Source of the DNA: Rhizophagus irregularis
Taxonomy: Eukaryota > Glomeromycota > Glomeromycetes > Glomerales > Glomeraceae
Assembly (NCBI RefSeq): GCF_026210795.1
Contig: NC_089430.1
Span: forward strand, 6,074,811-6,138,810
Direction: 5' to 3'
Length of the DNA stretch: 64,000 nucleotides
In this document: piece after piece, positions 46,932-59,554 of the stretch
How positions within the stretch are numbered: the first letter of the stretch is position 1
Layout of the letters: every line of letters starts with the position of its first letter
Translations under genes and position numbers: made by a program
Notes under the pieces: model-generated
Database searches by the model: none
Seen by the model: only the letters and a program-made list of their open reading frames with translations
What the model was told of the DNA's origin: nothing

Positions 46932-47843
46932 GTATACTTATTATTTTGCAAATATGGTCAAATTTGCCTTCAAATTCTTTACATTCTTTTTTAAATAACA
47001 AATATGTTATGTAAGCCCTCTACATATAAATAAATGAGTTCAGTAATGACATACCATTTTGAGAAAGAATATGCTTTTCAAAATATTCTTCAGCTTCTTC
47101 CTTGCTCAAATCTCCAATAACATATGTAGTTACATATAAGTTATGCAAACCTAAACAATAAATGTGGATTAGAAAATCATAAGCCTTTACACTGATATCA
47201 AATATGATTATAATAAGGTGGACTTACAATCTGTGATCCAGTTATAAAAGAATGAATCAGAAGAGGTAAGCACAACATGGAAGCGACTTGTTTGTTTTGT
47301 ATTTAATATGAACCAGTCAAGATATGATCATAGAAGAACTTTTCCTGCTACCAAACTGTAACCAAGTCGATTAAGTACGTTTACTTCATCAATAATCAAA
47401 ATGGGTAGAAGAATATTGTAACCTATCCATATGTTTCGATTTAGAAGAGCACGAGCAATTTTTTTAAGCAAGCTCATAACACTAGTAAAAGTAAATTTCA
47501 TTTTCTTGCTTATCAAATAGCTTAAAGTTTAACTCCAAAAAATATGGAAATTTGGCCTTGATTTCCATTTCTGGTAAAATTTTTTTCAGGAATTTTCTTT
47601 GATTTTTGAAGAATGTTTTGAATTGCATGGAAATAGAATGGTATACAGCTATTGGAAAATCAAACTGTTCTAAACGACAGTTTAGAAAAAGAGATTTGAA
47701 ATTGCCTTTAGTTGTTACCTCATGAACCAAGGCAGTTTTCCCAGAACTAGGAGGACCTAGAATAACATGAAAATCTGGATAGTCACTAAATGCTTTTTTG
47801 AACTCTGCAAGTTCTTGTTTCTAATTGAAAAAGGTCTTTTCAC

Positions 47844-48056
47844 TAAGGTTGCTTGTCTAAACCTCTTTAAAATCCTATGATTAGTTTCGTCAAAATTTTA
47901 CTATAGATTTATTATAGTTTCGGTAGAGTTTCGGCAGTTTCAGCATTTATAATAAGTTTCGGCAGTTTCGCCTTTCACCAAAGCTTCGCCAGTTTTTTAA
48001 TATAATTTTAATATAGTTTTGGCAGAATTACCCCTAGGTTTCGGCAAGCAACCTTA
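47844..48056. mobile_element. MITE of the TAAGGTTGC family, 213 bp, exact 8-bp TSD
   Basis: The ends are TAAGGTTGCTTGTC and GGCAAGCAACCTTA. CTTTTCAC flanks both sides exactly (47836-47843 and 48057-48064). It lies just 5' of the ATPase remnant. Confidence 0.93.
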
Positions 48057-48119
48057 CTTTTCACCAGTAACTTGTATTATATAACAAGCGACATGATCAG
48101 TTTTAAGTGTATTTGAGAT

Positions 48120-48363
48120 TAAGGTTGCCTGCCTAAACCTCTTCAAAATCCTATGATTAGTTTCTTCAAGATTTTACTATGGGTTTATTATAATTTTGGC
48201 AAAGTTTCAGCAGTTTTGGCATTAATAATAAGTTTTGTCAGGTTTCGCTTTTTTCTAGAGTTTTGCTAACTTTTTAATAAGACTTTCATATAGTTTTAGC
48301 AAAGTTTCGCTATTTTGGCATTTTGCCAACTTGCCAAAACCCCTAGTTTCTCCAGCAACCTTA
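48120..48363. mobile_element. MITE of the TAAGGTTGC family, 244 bp, exact 8-bp TSD
   Basis: The ends are TAAGGTTGCCTGCC and AGCAACCTTA. TTTGAGAT flanks both sides exactly (48112-48119 and 48364-48371). It is 56 bp from the TSD of the previous copy. Confidence 0.93.
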
Positions 48364-48427
48364 TTTGAGATACAACTACTGCTGGTAGGCAAGTGTTTAG
48401 TTAAACTGAAAATAAGCATGGCTATGT

Positions 48428-48824
48428 TATTGCTGTTTTCTAATCACTGTGATCTAGCATTTTTTAATAAAAAAAAAAATTTTTGAGAAAACACGTGAAA
48501 ATAAAAATTTTATTGCATTTTCAAATAAAGAAGATATGATTATAAGCTAAAAATTATAATTTTAAGAAAAAATTTTCAATCTTTAAATAAGTTTGCTTAT
48601 AAATAACTTTTTTAAAACCAATTTGTTACACAAAATTTAAAAAGTTATTTATAAGTAAACTTATTTAAAAATTGAAAATTTTTTCTTAAAATTATAATTT
48701 TTAGCTTATAATCATATTTCCTTTATTTGAAAATGCAATAAAATTTTTATTTTCATGTGTTTTCTCAAAAATTTTTTTTTTTATTAAATAATGCTAGATC
48801 ACAGTAATTAGAAAACAGCAATAA
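48428..48824. repeat. ~400-bp foldback with ~185-bp arms
   Basis: TTATTGCTGTTTTCTAATCA at the left is matched by its reverse complement at the right (TAATTAGAAAACAGCAATAA). Complementarity continues almost unbroken through AGTTATTTATAA near the centre, leaving a loop of only tens of bases. It has no ORF. It could fold into a very long hairpin, a potential source of small RNA if transcribed. Confidence 0.9.
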
Positions 48825-49105
48825 AGTAATTTTTGAAATTTGTGAAAAATTAGTGCCAATTTGATTAACAGAAACATCGCAATTAAGTTATGAATTTTCC
48901 TAATTAGGGTCTAGAAACAGACTTCAGATTTATTTTCTGTGAACTGAACTTATAAGTAAATCATATAATAAATTTAAATTATTTATGTATTTATACTTTC
49001 TTATTTATAAAAAGTTATATTACAAAAAAATTTTCTCTCCTACTTTGAAAATTTTTCACGAAAAACACTTTTATTTTATAAACTTTTATTTTTCTCTTGT
49101 CCACT
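48825..49105. other. AT-rich spacer
   Basis: No feature seen. Confidence 0.4.
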
Positions 49106-49650
49106 ATGTCTACTAAAAATAAAGGGAAAACTGCCCAACATTTTTTCCAATAGCTGCCAACTTCAGCCACTGAACGTACCCTTCACTCCTATTCTGGCAC
49201 TCAATTGAACCGTGCTAATAACTGTTCTCCTTTTCCTGAAACTGCTAAATGTGTTCATCCTAACACTGTCCTGACACTTCTCTTACTACATCTATTTACG
49301 TACCTGCCTAAGACTCTACTTCTGCTGCTGCTTCTACTTCTGCTCCTGATATTACCCTCGCATTTTCTCCAGACATAACCCAAGCTGCCATCCAGACGAT
49401 CTTCAAATATTACTTGCCTACAGATTTTTGGAACAGGTTTTGTTCCAATAAAATTGCTTGTGACACTGTTGATCATTTTTCTCCAATATAGTTCTAAAGT
49501 ACGGTTTTGAAGGCTCTAATGAGTTCAAGCAGATCATCATTTTATTCCGTGCTAAATCTGATTTAGATGAAGTCATTTCTAAGCCTATTTTTGAATTAGT
49601 TAACCTCCTGCTGCTATACGTGCAGAAGATCAGTCTTTGTCTTAGACGCA
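49106..49650 (+). pseudogene. Degenerate Ser/Thr-rich ORF, probably the 5' part of a retroelement ORF
   Basis: ATG at 49106 opens MSTKNKGKTAQHFFQ. A TAG follows, then LPTSATERTLHSYSGTQLNR in the same frame. Later open patches (DSTSAAASTSAPDITLAFSP, TDFWNRFCSNKIACDTVDHF) are separated by stops and frameshifts. The composition is far less AT-rich and more codon-like than the flanks. The family is not certain; it resembles N-terminal ORFs of repeated LINE-like genes in these fungi. Confidence 0.4.
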
Positions 49651-50372
49651 AAAATTACCTTTTTGACCTGCCTCACCTAATCGACACTGCATAAATCATC
49701 ATGTTCTACTGACCTTCTTATTATAAAATATTTATTTATATTATGCAGAGAGATGATAATATAGTTACATAAGTGAAGAAGGTAATTTTTGCGTCTCAGA
49801 CATTCCACTATATCTTACTGAATCATAAATTCATGGGTACTTCTCCCACTATGGTAATATCCTTAAGTATAAACTTTTCACACCAACTGGTCTTAATCAC
49901 TTTTGACATGTTCACAGCCTTACTGTGGCTCCTATTTACGTGTTATTCTTTGCTATTATGAAAAAATTAAAGAAATCTTCATCAGGTACATTTCGTGATA
50001 CTTACTGAAGTCCAGGCTTTATGTTATGTCTGTGAAGGTAAAGGCTGTGACCCTACTAGATGCTCCAGAAGAATTTTTATACCGATTTATTATTAAAAAA
50101 AAAATTACAGAAAATTTATTATATCTAATCTATACTATACCGATAACTGATCTATTGCTATTAAAAAAAAAATTTTAAAGAATTTTATTATATCTATTAT
50201 ATACTAACTGATCAAAAAAAAAAAATTTTATACTAATTATTATAAAAAATAATTAAAAAAATAGCTTTTTTTTTTAAACAGAGCCAATTAATAATATTGG
50301 TATCTATGAATTTACCAATCAAATCATTTTAACCATAATAATAGAGAACAAAATCTATAGGTATAGACACAA
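49651..50372. other. Non-coding, AT-rich
   Basis: 'Gacgcaaaaattacctt' (49647-49663) and its reverse complement 'aaggtaatttttgcgtc' (49779-49795) form an inverted pair around 'acataagtgaagaaggtaa'. No gene. Confidence 0.4.
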
Positions 50373-52440
50373 TGCATCATGTAACTCAAAATTATTTATA
50401 TAGAGGATATTCTAAACTCTAGACGTTTAACGTTGAAGTTTGGATACTTGATCAAGTATTGCAAGAAGTAGATCTTCCTTTTCCCGTTAGAGTAATTAAA
50501 AGAACTATTGATGAAATAAGTAGTCTTATTCAATATGTTTTTTCTCTTAAAGTTTGTTATAAACGAAGTACTGTTGGTATGTAATTTACAATTAAATTAT
50601 TAATGTATTATATTTTTTTTCTTTACATTAAGAATATTTAATTTTAGGATTTGAAGATATAATTCAAATTTGAGGAGATTAATTGGTTAGCAATAATAAA
50701 GAGCATACCCCCTTTGCTTTTTTAGAAAATAAAGGTCATCCATCAGATGAAGTATACTGACATATTAATTGCAAACTTATAATGAAAGATGAAAATGTAT
50801 GTGAAAATTGCCAAAAAGTTTGTAAAACAATGCAACAAATTTGTAAAAGGTATTTAGATGGTGTAAATTAGAGGTTTGCAAACGGGGCCCAGAACTCGGA
50901 AACCCTAATCCGGCCTGGACCCGGATCTGGGTTTGGGCCGGCAAATTTTCTTCAAAATTCATCTGGGCCAGGTCCGGGCTGGCACATGAAGTTTTGTCAA
51001 ACCCGGATTTTCGTAATTCTGGCCAAAATCGTCTTAATTCTTGCCGAAATTAAACTGACCAAAATTAAGTTGGCCAATTTTTTTGTTTTTACAACAAAAT
51101 AATATAATAAAAGTCTGAGTCCGGTCTGGACCGGGTTTTTGATATTTTAAGTCCGAGCCGGGCCAGGCTGGGTACTTTATGTTAATTTTCAAGTGCGGGC
51201 CGAGCTGGGTTGTAAAATAGTGGTCAATGCAGACCTCTAGTATAAATTCTGTGAAAAATGTGCATGTCTCAAAGAAAATTCTTATAAAAAAAATTGAACA
51301 TCAAAAAAAACTTATTAAATCATAAAATGTAACTATTATAAAAATAAGAAATTGTTGACAAAAGAAAATAGAGAAAAAAGAGGGAGAAATATCAAATAAA
51401 ATGGCAAATATAGCCTATACTATTATTAATGATATCACAAATAAAAAGATAGATATTTCAAATCTTTATCCTATTTTTCAGAAACTTATTTGTATTCAGA
51501 GTGAAAAGTCAAACGGAACAAGATACCATTCAATATAAGATTTTAATTATTGCATTATTTTCATTATTTTATTAAAAAATTTCGTATATTTAATTTTCTT
51601 AATATAGGTTTTTACATTGGGCAATATCAGTATATAGCAGATCTGAAAAAGCAGCTTATGATGCAATGAAAACAATAATGCGTCTACCATCCATTTCTAC
51701 ACTTAAAAGCTATATAAATAAAAGTGAAAAATGTTCAGGATGGTAAGATGAGACTGGATTTCAAATATTAGAAACTTTAACAGCAAATAATATTTGGGAA
51801 TATGGGTAAGTTGGATACTTTTCACATGATTCTTTTAAAATTCAAAAAGGTAAAATTGTTCTTATTTAACTTTGAAATGCATATAAAATTAATTAATTTA
51901 TTTATTATTTTAAAAGGTCTTCTTTGGAGTTAACATGAAAACTGTTATGTTGAATATTCAGATTTTGAGAATGAAATGCAAAACCATCAATCATTTGCCT
52001 TACAATATTAAAATGAGATTCATACAACATTTGATAAAAATAATTTACTACCTAATTCTACAGCTGAAAAGTAAGAATAAAGTCTTGCAACACAAATTCA
52101 TCAAGTTGTTTGGCATTCAGCAACACATAACTTTGTTTTTCCAGTTGCTTATTATGGTATTAATATAATTATAGCACATAACCTGAATGCTTTATTATTT
52201 AATTTTGCATCTAGATTAAAATGTATTAGCATACATATATATGGTTTAATTTGTGATGGTGCAGGAGAAAATAGAACTCATATAAAAAGTTTTGACTGGT
52301 ATGCATCAACCTGATCTTCTGGAGATGTTGTGAAAGTTAATTTTAATAAAGATAAAAAATTATTTCATACAGCAGAAATTATAGATAAAGTTTACCTTGT
52401 TAGCATTGAATCCAATTCAAATGAATTGCAATTTGTCAGT
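50373..52440 (+). pseudogene. P-element/THAP9-like transposase, decayed
   Basis: Fragments in order are VWILDQVLQEVDLPFP (region 50430), IMKDENVCENCQKVCKTMQQ (50780), LHWAISVYSRSEKAAYDAMK with MRLPSISTLKSYINKSEKC (51610-51750), VVWHSATHNFVFPVAYYGIN (52110), IYGLICDGAGENRTHIKSFD (52230) and VVKVNFNKDKKLFHTAEIID (52330). The SRSEKAAYD...LPS..TL and VCDGA..NR signatures belong to the RNase-H-like core of P-element-type transposases. Stops (TAA, TGA) and frameshifts separate the pieces, and a MITE at 50869-51239 is inserted in it. It converges on the AAA-ATPase-like remnant. Confidence 0.68.
50869..51239. mobile_element. MITE (TAGAGGTYTGCA ends), 371 bp, near-exact 8-bp TSD
   Basis: The ends are TAGAGGTTTGCAAACGGG and TCAATGCAGACCTCTA. 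Flanking octamers GTGTAAAT (50861-50868) and GTATAAAT (51240-51247) differ at one base. It has an unusually GC-rich interior with 'cccggat', 'gggcc' and 'gtccggtctgg' words in otherwise AT-rich DNA. hAT-like by TSD length. Inserted in the transposase remnant. Confidence 0.88.
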
Positions 52441-52448
52441 CATTCCTG

Positions 52449-53790
52449 CTATTCTGTAGAAACTTCCATGTTTGGAATGCATAGATTGTCATTTTTATCT
52501 TTGGTAAGATAACTCGCATAGTAGAGTAAGGTCCAAAGTATATTGTCTATATTTGATTTTTGAGCTAAGATATTATAGTCCATATCTTCCATAATCCTTA
52601 TATTGATTGTATAACCCTTGAGTAATATTGATGTATTATTTTTAAAATCTTCAGTTGAGTTCCAAAGCAAATCCTTAATCGTTTTAATACCTCCTGTTAT
52701 GTTGCAGAAAGCATGTTATAAAATAATTCTAACAGAAGCTAATCAATGTAAGACTTACCTGTATCAATCCAATGTGCCTTCAAATTTCCTTCATTAATAA
52801 AAGAATTTATTGACCATAGGTTGTACAAATTAAGACTATTTCCAGCTCGGTATCCATTGTACCATTGCCTGACATCATCTAACTGATTTTCCTTACCATT
52901 ATGTTGAAGAAGCATAAAGATTTCATTTTCAGTGAATCCAAAATAATTTGCAAATACTTCATGGTGCATTGGGAATACTTTCAAATTATTAAGCTCTGAT
53001 AAATATCCTGACTTAGCAACACGAGAAATACCAACAAGAAGGGCCTTCTCCAAATTTTCATTATTGCCTCTGCGTTGGCCAATCCAATCATTTGTAATCG
53101 TTTGTTAATCATCATTTGCAAGATTCTGTGAAGGCACTTCAGAGAAGCAAAAAACCACGAGCTTCTTCGTAATATTGATGTTGATAAGCAACTTCAAGAG
53201 GGTGATCGTACTCATCAATTAGGACAATACACTTATTTCTGTGATAGTCTTTCAAGTACTTAAAGAGATATAGAAGGGCATCTTTAAGTAACGCCATCCT
53301 TAAATTTACCAGAATTTATCTTATCAAAACGTGATTTATTTAGAATTTTATGGCTGACTTGATAATAAACATAATGATGATCGTTATATAAGGACCCCGG
53401 ATATCTCCAAAACAGGTCATAAGTCACACTTTCGGCAGATTGGCCCATTTTCAGGGTAACAAAAATCGTTTTTTGTAAATATCTCGGCATCCAGTGGTCC
53501 AATTTTGATGAACTTTTTTTTTAAATTGTAGAGCTAAATGAGGGCTACAAAATAAAAAATAGTTCATTAAAATTGAATTACTGGATGCTGAGATATTTAC
53601 AAAAAACGATTTTTTGAGTTTCAGTAAAAAGGGGTGTTTTTGGCCAAAAGTCCATTATGACCTTTATATTAGATATCCGGAGTCCTGTTATATAGAGTTG
53701 CCAACTGCTGACATAATCGGGTCTGCATACTTGACCAAGTTGAACAACTTTCATTATTCTGCGAAAGGGATGTAAAAAGTAGATCAACAA
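52449..53790 (-). pseudogene. AAA-ATPase-like (DUF1703-type) gene, broken and MITE-interrupted
   Basis: From the 5' side: a remnant ending CQQLATLYN at the MITE; after the MITE, DHHYVYYQVSHKILNKSR; a frameshift near 53290; YHRNKCIVLIDEYDHPLEVA (Walker B, the VLIDEYD.PLE signature); a shift near 53105; ALLVGISRVAKSGYLSELNN with LQHNGKENQLDDVRQWYNGY; and SINSFINEGNLKAHWIDTGK. A splice near 52738 is followed by LWTLLYYASYLTKDKNDN, the start of the PD-(D/E)XK-like C-terminus. These are hallmarks of PF09820 AAA-ATPase-like proteins. The Walker A exon was not found. Removing the MITE and one TSD copy restores an open junction. Confidence 0.8.
53391..53686. mobile_element. MITE (AGGACCCCGGATATCT family), 296 bp, exact 8-bp TSD
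   Basis: The ends AGGACCCCGGATATCT and AGATATCCGGAGTCCT are inverted with one mismatch. GTTATATA flanks both sides (53383-53390 and 53687-53694). The interior contains nested inverted phrases 'caaaaatcgttttttgtaaatatctcggcatcc' and its complement. It is about twice the length of the copy at 16672-16827, which lacks the middle. Confidence 0.93.
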
Positions 53791-53977
53791 AATGGTTTGT
53801 AGTATTAGTTCAGACGAGAAGCAGATAACTATGGCACGCTGGACTGGACAGATGTTTAAATGTAAAAGCTAAATCATTTGACGTTTAAGGTTAACTGCGA
53901 AATTCAAATGATTTGCTGTACTGATAAACTGTTTACTTTATAGTTAAATTCTTTGCCAATACTGTCAAACAGTTTGG
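53791..53977. other. Spacer before the large element
   Basis: No feature; it ends at the target duplication CGATATGA (53978-53985). Confidence 0.4.
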
Positions 53978-54114
53978 CGATATGACACCCCATTAGCCTG
54001 ATCGGCAAAGGATATAACCTTATCCATCGTGTCTCAAATGCATAGGTTATATCCTCTATGGAAACCACGGTTTTTATTGGCCAATATTAAGCAGTGATCA
54101 TGTGACCTTATCAA

Positions 54115-55076
54115 CGCGGACATTTTTGCCCTCAATATTTTGAGGACATTTTTGTCCTCGCAACTTTGAGGAAATGATTTTGTCTCACAACTACGAGGAC
54201 ATGATTTTGTCCTCGCAACTATATGAGGACATGATTTTATTTTCTCGCAACTTTGAGGACATTTTTGTCCTTACAACTATAAGACATGAGATTTTGCCTC
54301 GCAACTATGAGGACATGATTTTTGTCCTCGCAACTATGAGGACATGATTTTTGTCCTCGCAACTATGAGGACATGATATTTGTCATTGCAACTATGAGAC
54401 ATGATTTTTGCCCCTCGCAACTGAGGACATTTTTGTCCTTACAACTATAAGGACATGATTTTTGTCCTCACAAGTCACAACTATGAGACATTATTAATTT
54501 TTTGTCCATGTAATTTAAGGACATTTTTGTCCCTCATAATTTGAGTGACATTATTGTTCTTGTAATTGAGAACATTCCTGTTTCTTGGAACTCATGACAT
54601 TTTGTCCTCATAATTTTGAGACATTGTTTGCTCTTGTAAATTTAAGGATATTTTGTCCTCATTTTGAGGACATTTTTGTCCTCAAAATCTTGATATTTTC
54701 ATCCTCATAAATTTGAGGACATTTTGTCCTCATTATTACGAGAACATTTGTCCCTGCTTGTCTCGCTGACGAGAACATTTTATTCTTGTAAATTTGAAGA
54801 TATTTTTGTCCTCAAAATCTTGTTTCTTAACATTTTTGTCCTTATAAATTTGAAGATATTATTAACCTCGCAACTTTGAGGACATTTTTGTCCTCACAAT
54901 TATGAGGACATTTTTGTTCTTGTAACTGTAAATATTGTTAATTTTTTGTCCTCGTAATTTTAAGGACATTTTTGTCCTTATAATTTTGAGGACATTGTTG
55001 TCCTCATAATTTTGAGAACATTTTTGTTCTCATATTTTTGTTCTTGTAACTTTGAGGACATTCTTGTCCTCATAAT
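54115..55076. repeat. Left subterminal array of GAGGACA...TGTCCTC palindromes
   Basis: Dozens of degenerate ~20-40-bp units such as GAGGACATTTTTGTCCTC followed by 'gcaactat' or 'ataattt'. The 7-bp arms stay complementary while the centre varies. The array directly follows the left TIR. Confidence 0.92.
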
Positions 55077-58000
55077 TTGTATATTTTGTTAATTATTATA
55101 TAATGTAATTTTTTTTATATTTTAATTAATATATTATATACTATAGTATTAGAAATTACATTAATATTACATATATTATATAAAAAAATATACTGATAAT
55201 TTTAAAATTAATAATTAATATATTTTATTATTTACTATATTTTGCTAATTTTTACTTAATATTTTAATTAATATTATTAGAAGTTACTTTAATATTACAT
55301 ATATATTGTACTAAAAATTAATAAAAAATAAAACATACAAATAAATTTAAAATTAATAAATCATTTTTTTTATTAATAATTATATTTTACTATTTATAAT
55401 ATACATACTGTATAACATCCTATTATTTATTTTATTTGTAATACTCTTAAAAAAATTTGACAAAAAAAAAAGTTTATAATACAATGTATGATTTTAAAAA
55501 ATAATGTTATGAATGTAATTTTACTTACTTTGAAAATGACAGATAATTTTAAATACTATTTTTGACTTATTTAATAAAAACAAGCAAAGAAATTTCCTTT
55601 TTAGAAATTTGTATAATCTTATGTAATAAAATTTTCCATTTTTAGATTTGTGTAATATTACATAATGTAAGCTGGCCAATAAAAATATACCAAATTAGAT
55701 TATTATAAATAAAGATATATAATAGGTTATTACAATTAAATTTTTTTTTTTTTTGCTGCAGCACAAATAATTCCTTATTAAGATTTTAAAGAGTTAAGCT
55801 AATACAATACACATACAACTAAGTTACAATTAAATTTAATAATTAATAAATATAATAATTTATCAACAATTAATTTTAAAATCATTTATTTTTAATAATT
55901 ATAATATTTCCTTATAAATTTTTAATATAATATATATATATGTAATATCAAAATAACTTCTATAATATAATATTAATTAATTATTTATTAAAATAATAAA
56001 ATATAAAATTTCTAATTTTAACCAAAGGGGAAATTCCTTCTGTAATGAATTAGAAGTGACAAATAAGATTTTTAATAATAAAAAAATTTTTTATTCCTAA
56101 ATTAATTAGCAAAAATAAGGACATATATAAATGTAGGTTTAAGTTTGTTTAGCTAAAATATAAAAATTTTTCCTAAAAGAGATTTATTATTGCTTATTTG
56201 ATAACATAATTTTAAAATAGTCAGATATAATTATGTGTAAGCAAAGTATTAAATTATTAATAGTTAGATATATATAGCAGGATAGATTTTTTTTAATATA
56301 TATAAATATACATTTACATTTTTTTACATTAAAAAAATCTAATAAAATATGTAAACAAATTTATAAACATGTTTTTTTTAAAAAAAATTAGTAACGTGCT
56401 TTATTAATTTATAAACATGTTTGTGTAAAAGAAATTTACTATTTTTAACACAAAGAATAAGTTAATTGTATATGTGATACAGGAACCATTTTTAGACGTG
56501 ATCGTGTAACGTGTTTTTGACAAAACAAATACGCGTCTGCGTAACATTAAAAATATAAAAACATATACGCGTCTGTGTAACGCAGAAAAAATATAGATTT
56601 AAAAGAAAGGGAAAAATAAGCGTTTTTCTGTTTTTTTATAATTTTACACTATAATTTTTGTAATAATCAATAAAAGTTATTTCATTTTTACTTATTAAAA
56701 AATTTTTTATAAATATTTTTTTTAATAAATTTTACTAAAAATAAAAATTCCGCGTATTGGTAGCATTACAAAAACATGAATAAATCCATAAATATCTATT
56801 TAATCATGATAACAATTTATATATAAGTAGATTCAAACCTGCTGAACAACTTTACTTAAGAAGGTATCGGATGTTTCCTTTGACTGAAGTGCCTAAATTA
56901 CGCTCTGAAGTCACAGAACAGATATACGAAAATATTTATAAGAAACATTTATTAGTTGTAATATTACAAAAAAATAATAATAGCTTTATCCATGCATTAT
57001 TTCAAAAATTTTTGTTTTTTTTAGTTTTTTTTTATATACATATTTTATAAAAAAAATTATATATATATATATATGTGTCGTAAAATAATTAGCTAGCAGT
57101 ATAAAAAATTTATGGATTAGATAAAAGTTTGCTTAGCAGATATAAAAAATATTTGCTTATTGACCTTAGTAAATTTTGAATTTTTTATCTGACCTATATA
57201 TATATTGTTTGGGTTCTACTATAGGGTGTGATATATTGTAATAAATAAACCTAACTTTTAATCTAATTTTAATCTAACCTTAAAGTTGCTTGTCAAAATT
57301 AGTGAATTTTGTTATATCAAAATTGTTAAAATTATTTTTACATTTTGATCAATTTTAATAACTAGAATAATTTTGTCATTTCATTATATCGAAAATATTA
57401 AAATTATTTCTACTATTTTGCGAATGACCGTTTTTATTTTCAATAACATTTTTATCTAATCTAATCCCTACTCAATAATAAATATTAGGAAGAGAAAATT
57501 CCCTTCTGATTAAATGTAGTTATTTTCATAAAATGTAATAATTAATAAAATACAATAATTTATAATTATTTGTATATGTTTTTATATTAACATATTTTTA
57601 TATAAATCATTTATTGATTTTAAAAAAATTATTTGTATTTTTTTATAAATTTTTAATATAATATATATAATGTAATGTTAAAATAACTTCTAACATTAAT
57701 TAAAATATTAAAAAAAATTATATTAAAATTAATAAAATATAAGAATTAATAAAAATATGTTAATTTATTAATTTTAAAAATTATTTGATTTATATAAATT
57801 TTTAATGTAATATATATTAATCATATATACTATGTAATGTTAAAGTAACTTCTAACAATATGTAATATTAATTAAAATATTAAAAAAAAAATTATATTAA
57901 ATTTAGTAAAATATAATAATTAATAAAATTATTAATTTTAAAAATTATTTATATTTTTATAAAAATTATATTAATTAAGAAAAATATATTTTTTTTATAT

Positions 58001-59390
58001 CTGCAATATGTTGCATTTTCCTTTTTTTGGTAATTTTTATATATTAATTATGTTGATCATTTCAATCGCATGATTTCATTAAGATTTTCCATTTTGGATC
58101 ACAGAAATTACAAATAAATTAAAAAAAAAATTAAAATTATTTTTATTTAAATAAATATGATATATAATATTTTGTTACATATTTTATTTATAATATACAA
58201 AAATAAAATGGCAAAAAAAAAGTTAATAATATATTAATATATAATATAAAAAATAATGAAATAATATATTTTTATCTTTTTTTGCAAATTTATTAAAGAT
58301 GACGAAAACTGGTTTTAGATATTATTTTTGATTTATTTAATAAAAAGCATTTTTTTATTAAATAATTTGTAAAAAAATTGAAAAATTGTATAAATCTTGT
58401 ATAATAATTTTTTTGGGATTTGTGTAATATCATATGATATAAATTGATAAATAATAATATGCCATTTTAAAATATTACAAATAAGATATATAGTATGGTA
58501 TTATAATTAAATTTGTCTTTTTTATTTTTATAAATTTTTATTTTTTTAATATAATATTTATATGTAATGTTAAAGTAACTTCTAATAATATATAATATAT
58601 TAATTAAAATATTAAAAAATATATATATTACATTTAGCAAAATATAATAATTAATAAAATTATTGATTTTAGTTTCATGTAAATTTTTCTTTAAATAAAA
58701 AATATTGCTTCTCTTTGAGTATAATTTATTAAAAATAAAATTATTGATTTAAAAATTATTTGTATTTTTATAAATTTTTAATGCAATATATATTATATAA
58801 TATTAAATTAAATTCTAATAATATGTAATATATATTAATTAAAATTATTTTCATAAGTCTTTATTTTTACAATTTATACAATATAATATTAAAGTAACTT
58901 CTAATAATATATATTGCATTAATAAAGGAATATGTTTTTTTTGCAGCTTTGCGATATATCGCATCTTCTTTTTTGGTAATTTTTATATATTAATTATATT
59001 GATCATTTTGATTACTGACACTTTATTAAAATTTTCTATTTTTCAAAAATCCTAGCATGAGACTTTATGCAATTACTATATATTATAAGAAATCTTATAT
59101 TATGTATATTTTTGACTGCTCTACAAGTTTTCTTAATATATTAAAAAGGATTTAGAATGTCATTTTTGACTTTTATATTTAATATATTATAGGAGTGCAA
59201 CATAATACAGATGCAATAAAAAATAAATCCTTAATTAAAATATTAAAAAAAATTATATTAAAATTAACAAAATATAATAATGATTAATAAAATTATTGAT
59301 TTTAGTTTCATATAAATTTTTTTGTAAATAAAAGATATTGCTTTCTTTAAGTATAAATTATTTATTTTTGTAAATTTTTAATGCAATATA

Positions 59391-59554
59391 TGGGGATACG
59401 TACTTGGTGAAAACGGGGAGGGGATAGGATCTAAAAATTTTTTTTGAGATTTCATTACAACTGTAATTTTTGGATAAATTGGAGCATAATTATCATATAA
59501 ACTTAAAAAATTTTTTTTTGAGGCTATCCCCTTGTTTTGCTGTGCTTATCCCCA
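59391..59554. mobile_element. Nested MITE-like insertion (TGGGGATA ends)
   Basis: TGGGGATACGTACTTGGTG at the left and a right end whose reverse complement is TGGGGATAAGCACAGC share the TGGGGATA inverted terminus. An internal 'ggggataggat...gctatcccc' adds a second inverted pair. It is GC-richer than the host core. The target duplication is obscured by AT repeats. Confidence 0.6.

Larger units (their letters stand above)
46102..47830 (-). pseudogene. P-loop ATPase (archaeal-type ATPase-like) broken by frameshift, stop and MITEs
   Basis: The minus-strand run starts near 47825 (ELAEFKKAFSDYPDFHVI). Walker A is LGPPSSGKTALVHEV, followed by KGNFKSLFLNCRLEQFDF. A frameshift near 47515 leads into SVMSLLKKIARALLNRN, and Walker B is LPILIIDEVNVLNRLG. 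A TGA near 47328 is followed in frame by WFILNTKQTSRFHVVLTSSD. Spliced exons continue at ~47050-47155 (YVIGDLSKEEAEEYFEKHIL), ~46650-46700 and 46102-46300 (a helical C-terminus). The order (P-loop, LFLNCR, IDEVN, VVLTSSD sensor-1-like) fits NACHT/archaeal-ATPase-type AAA proteins expanded in these fungi. Two MITEs interrupt it. Confidence 0.65.
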
